Source of the DNA: Cohnella faecalis
Lineage (GTDB): Bacteria > Bacillota > Bacilli > Paenibacillales > Paenibacillaceae
Reading direction: 5' to 3'
Length of the DNA: 64,000 nucleotides
Assembly: GCF_003570905.1 (NCBI RefSeq)
Contig: NZ_QXJM01000040.1
Span: forward strand, 62,001-126,000
Part shown: positions 62,129 to 64,000 of the stretch, in pieces
Numbering within the stretch: position 1 is the stretch's first letter
Layout of the letters: every line of letters begins with the position of its first letter
The notes under the pieces: model-generated
Database searches by the model: none
What the model saw: only the letters and a program-made list of their open reading frames with translations
What the model was told of the DNA's origin: nothing
Translations under genes and position numbers: made by a program

Positions 62129-63079
62129 ATGAAAAAAATGCTGCTCGGCATCGTTATGGCATTGCTCCTGTTGAACGGAAGTTTGCCGGTTACTGCCGCT
62201 GCCGGAACGAACGATCAACTGTTCTGGACAGGCTCGTTCGACGAACCGAATTGGCTTGGCGTCAATCTTACGGTCGTCGACGGCAAGAAGAACGAGACCC
62301 GGCGACTTTACAAGGGCGCCGCCACTTCCCTCGCCGTGGTCGGCGACTGGATTTATTTCTTGAAGCAGGACCCCGATTCCGAAGTGATTATGGGCAACAT
62401 CGTCAAAATGAAAAAAGACGGCTCCAAGCTAACCGAAGTAACGAAAGGGAACGACATCCAGCAGTTTTACGTCGAGGGTCAATCGATTTATTTTGGCGGC
62501 TACGATCGAAATTACAATTTTCAGCTCGGGGTCATGAGCCTTAACGGCACAGGTAAAAAAATCTTGCTCTCCAAAGCTCAGTTCTGGTCCTACTCCGCCA
62601 TCAAGGGCTTTGTGTTCTACGTCGACATGAACAAGGACTCCCGCCTCTACCGGATAAAGCAGAACGGATCGGGAAAAACGGCGATATCCGCGGGAAAGCT
62701 AGAGGAATACGGCAGCTTCGCCCTTTATGGCGACACTCTTTATTACGCGGAGATCGCGAGCAAAGGCACGACCAAGTGGTACTTGTCCGACCTTGACGGC
62801 AAGAACAAGAAGGCGCTTGCTTCCAAGGGAACCCTCGCGCCAATCTCCTACCGGGACAAATGGTTCTATTATGAAGAAACGGTTCGCACATCGAAGACGA
62901 CCGTCCGGTCGCTGCAAAAAATCAAGCGAGATGGCACCGGGAAGCAGGCTGTCTCGAATCTGTCGCCGAACGATCGCTTCATCGGTCTCGCAGGCGCCGC
63001 TTTCGTCTATAAGGCTCACGATGGAACCATTTATCAAATCGGGCAAGACGGCAAAATAACGAACCCGACGAAGTCCTGA
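62129..63079 (+). CDS. secreted beta-propeller-like protein (DUF5050 type)
   Basis: 316 residues. ATG at 62,129 after GGAG; signal peptide MKKMLLGIVMALLLLNGSLPVTAAAG. It then has repeated blades of the kind GDWIYFLKQ..., QSIYFGGYD..., GDTLYYAEI..., DKWFYYEE..., each followed by a line about a K/DG loop (KKDGSKL, LNGTGKK, KQNGSGKTA, LDGKNKKA, RDGTGKQA). This is the DUF5050 pattern of secreted Firmicutes proteins. Probably a cell-surface binding protein; the ligand is unknown. Confidence 0.82.
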   Translation: MKKMLLGIVMALLLLNGSLPVTAAAGTNDQLFWTGSFDEPNWLGVNLTVVDGKKNETRRLYKGAATSLAVVGDWIYFLKQDPDSEVIMGNIVKMKKDGSKLTEVTKGNDIQQFYVEGQSIYFGGYDRNYNFQLGVMSLNGTGKKILLSKAQFWSYSAIKGFVFYVDMNKDSRLYRIKQNGSGKTAISAGKLEEYGSFALYGDTLYYAEIASKGTTKWYLSDLDGKNKKALASKGTLAPISYRDKWFYYEETVRTSKTTVRSLQKIKRDGTGKQAVSNLSPNDRFIGLAGAAFVYKAHDGTIYQIGQDGKITNPTKS

Positions 63080-63093
63080 ACAATTTTCCACAC

Positions 63094-63128
63094 AAAAGCC
63101 CCGCCAATCTAATTTGGCGAGGCTTTTT
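63094..63128. terminator. bidirectional terminator
   Basis: AAAAGCCCCGCCAA - loop - TTGGCGAGGCTTTTT between convergent genes. Confidence 0.87.
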
Positions 63129-63131
63129 GCT

Positions 63132-63898
63132 TTACTTCCGCACTTCCCGGCTGCTGTGATAAAGCAGCTCCGATACGGTCACGAAGCGATACCCTTCGTT
63201 CTGAAGGCTCGGCAATATTCGGCTCAAAGCCTCTACCGTTTGCGTAGGCCCATGCACGTAATCGTGCAGCAAAATAATATCGCCGCCTCTAACGTTGCCA
63301 AGCACTTTGCGAACGATGCGGTTGACTCCGGGACGGGACCAGTCGTGGGTATCCTGATGCCACGACCAGAGCACCATCTGCAGCCCCTCTTCTTTGCCCA
63401 CAGCGATCATTCGGGGTTGAACAAGCCTCCCGGCGGACGAAACAGACGAGCTCGAACCCCGGTCGCCGCAAAAATCGTTTCTTGCGTATCGACGATTTCC
63501 TTCCGGATTTGCTCCGCCGTGAAGGAGGAGTCCAGCATCCGATGCGTGAACGTATGGTTCGCCAGCTCGTGTCCCTCGGCGGCTGCCCGCCTGAGAATAT
63601 CCGGATGCTCCTCGGCTTTACGGCCCATTACGAAAAAAGTCGCCTTGGCGTCGTACTTTTTGAGCAAATCCAGAATCCGCGGCGTATCCGTCGGATCGGG
63701 TCCGTCATCGAATGTGAGGGCAACTTGCTTTTCCTTGCTCGGCGCCTCCCATACGACGTCTCCTCGTGATTCGTAATAGTATCTGACGTTCGGAGCCGCT
63801 TGGACAAGCATGACCGGCATCACCGCAACCAGCAGACAAACAATAACGACGCTCCGAACGAAAAGCAGCTTAGAAGCCCTTATATTGAGGTTCTTCAT
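63132..63898 (-). CDS. polysaccharide deacetylase (one frameshift)
   Basis: About 255 residues after adding one C to the run near 63,413 (GGLFNP|RMIAVGKEEG). Signal peptide or anchor followed by a NodB domain: TFDDGPD, HTFTH (metal His), RPPGG, WSWHQDTHDW and IILLHDY. It would remove acetyl groups from peptidoglycan or another surface polysaccharide, in the PdaA/ChbG-like group. The ATG at 63,898 lies within the end of the DUF1657 gene, a 29-base overlap. Confidence 0.9.
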
Positions 63899-64000
63899 TC
63901 TCCAGTTGCGTAACGCGCCCCTCCACTTGATCGACGATAGCTTGCGTCTGGGCGGCCGCGTTCGTGAACAATGACTTCGCTTCCTGGTTCTGGGTGCTTA
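63870..64000 (-). CDS. DUF1657 family protein, C-terminal part
   Basis: Forty-odd codons from the window edge to TAA at 63,870-63,872, ending in VDQVEGRVTQLENEEPQYKGF, the typical end of DUF1657 proteins. These small helical proteins occur in spore-forming bacteria, often near spoVA-type genes. The start lies outside the window. Confidence 0.72.
   Translation of the reverse strand, partial: STQNQEAKSLFTNAAAQTQAIVDQVEGRVTQLENEEPQYKGF

Overview
The window looks like a chromosome segment of a Gram-positive, spore-forming bacterium of the Paenibacillaceae type (Paenibacillus or Cohnella-like). The reasons are the Bacillales gene order (rpoE-pyrG; argS-ywiB; speE-speB beside a divergent class A PBP; ywhD), strong AGGAGG-type ribosome binding sites with frequent GTG/TTG starts, a T-box leader, a c-di-AMP riboswitch, Fur boxes and a moderately high GC content.

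Layout. 1-2.4 kb: pyrG (its end lies outside the window) with a CTP-type attenuator, and rpoE, both on the minus strand. 2.7-6.3 kb: a subtilisin-like protease and a lipoprotein FAD oxidoreductase. 6.4-7.3 kb: tandem array 1. 7.4-29.9 kb: one ~7.4 kb block (argS, ywiB, T-box, chemotaxis receptor, a small protein gene, speB, speE, start of pbpG) that appears three times in alternating orientation, with turn-round points near 15,000 and 22,561. 29.5-35.2 kb: pbpG, a second chemotaxis receptor, tandem array 2, an acyltransferase. 35.3-38.4 kb: an iron/siderophore group (esterase, binding protein, AraC-type regulator with a binding-protein domain, two Fur boxes). 38.7-41.5 kb: ywhD and helD. 41.5-42.4 kb: tandem array 3. 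42.5-48.8 kb: a LacI-controlled sugar ABC transporter operon with two epimerases. 48.8-53.3 kb: a membrane-anchored unknown protein, an M1-type peptidase, a membrane protein, and a riboswitch-controlled NlpC/P60 hydrolase. 53.5-57.5 kb: a Fur-controlled iron ABC transporter with a fused double permease. 57.6-60.1 kb: tandem array 4, interrupted by an IS256-family element with a visible target duplication. 60.2-64 kb: small membrane or envelope genes, a polysaccharide deacetylase and the end of a DUF1657 gene.

Two things stand out. First, four separate intergenic tandem arrays all have a 51-bp period. Arrays 2 and 4 are clearly related in sequence and arrays 1 and 3 share a core, which suggests a family of intergenic minisatellites. 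Second, the inverted triplication is probably not biological. Its copies differ mostly by single-base indels, the essential argS is broken in all three copies, and many genes elsewhere carry one-base deletions in homopolymers. This fits an incompletely polished long-read assembly containing a fold-back read. The true chromosome is probably about 15 kb shorter, with one copy of the block.

Working together: the Fur-box genes form a siderophore-iron system split between two loci. The sugar operon is controlled by a LacI protein through a shared palindromic operator. CTP, uncharged tRNA-Arg and c-di-AMP each appear to control a nearby gene by an RNA switch.
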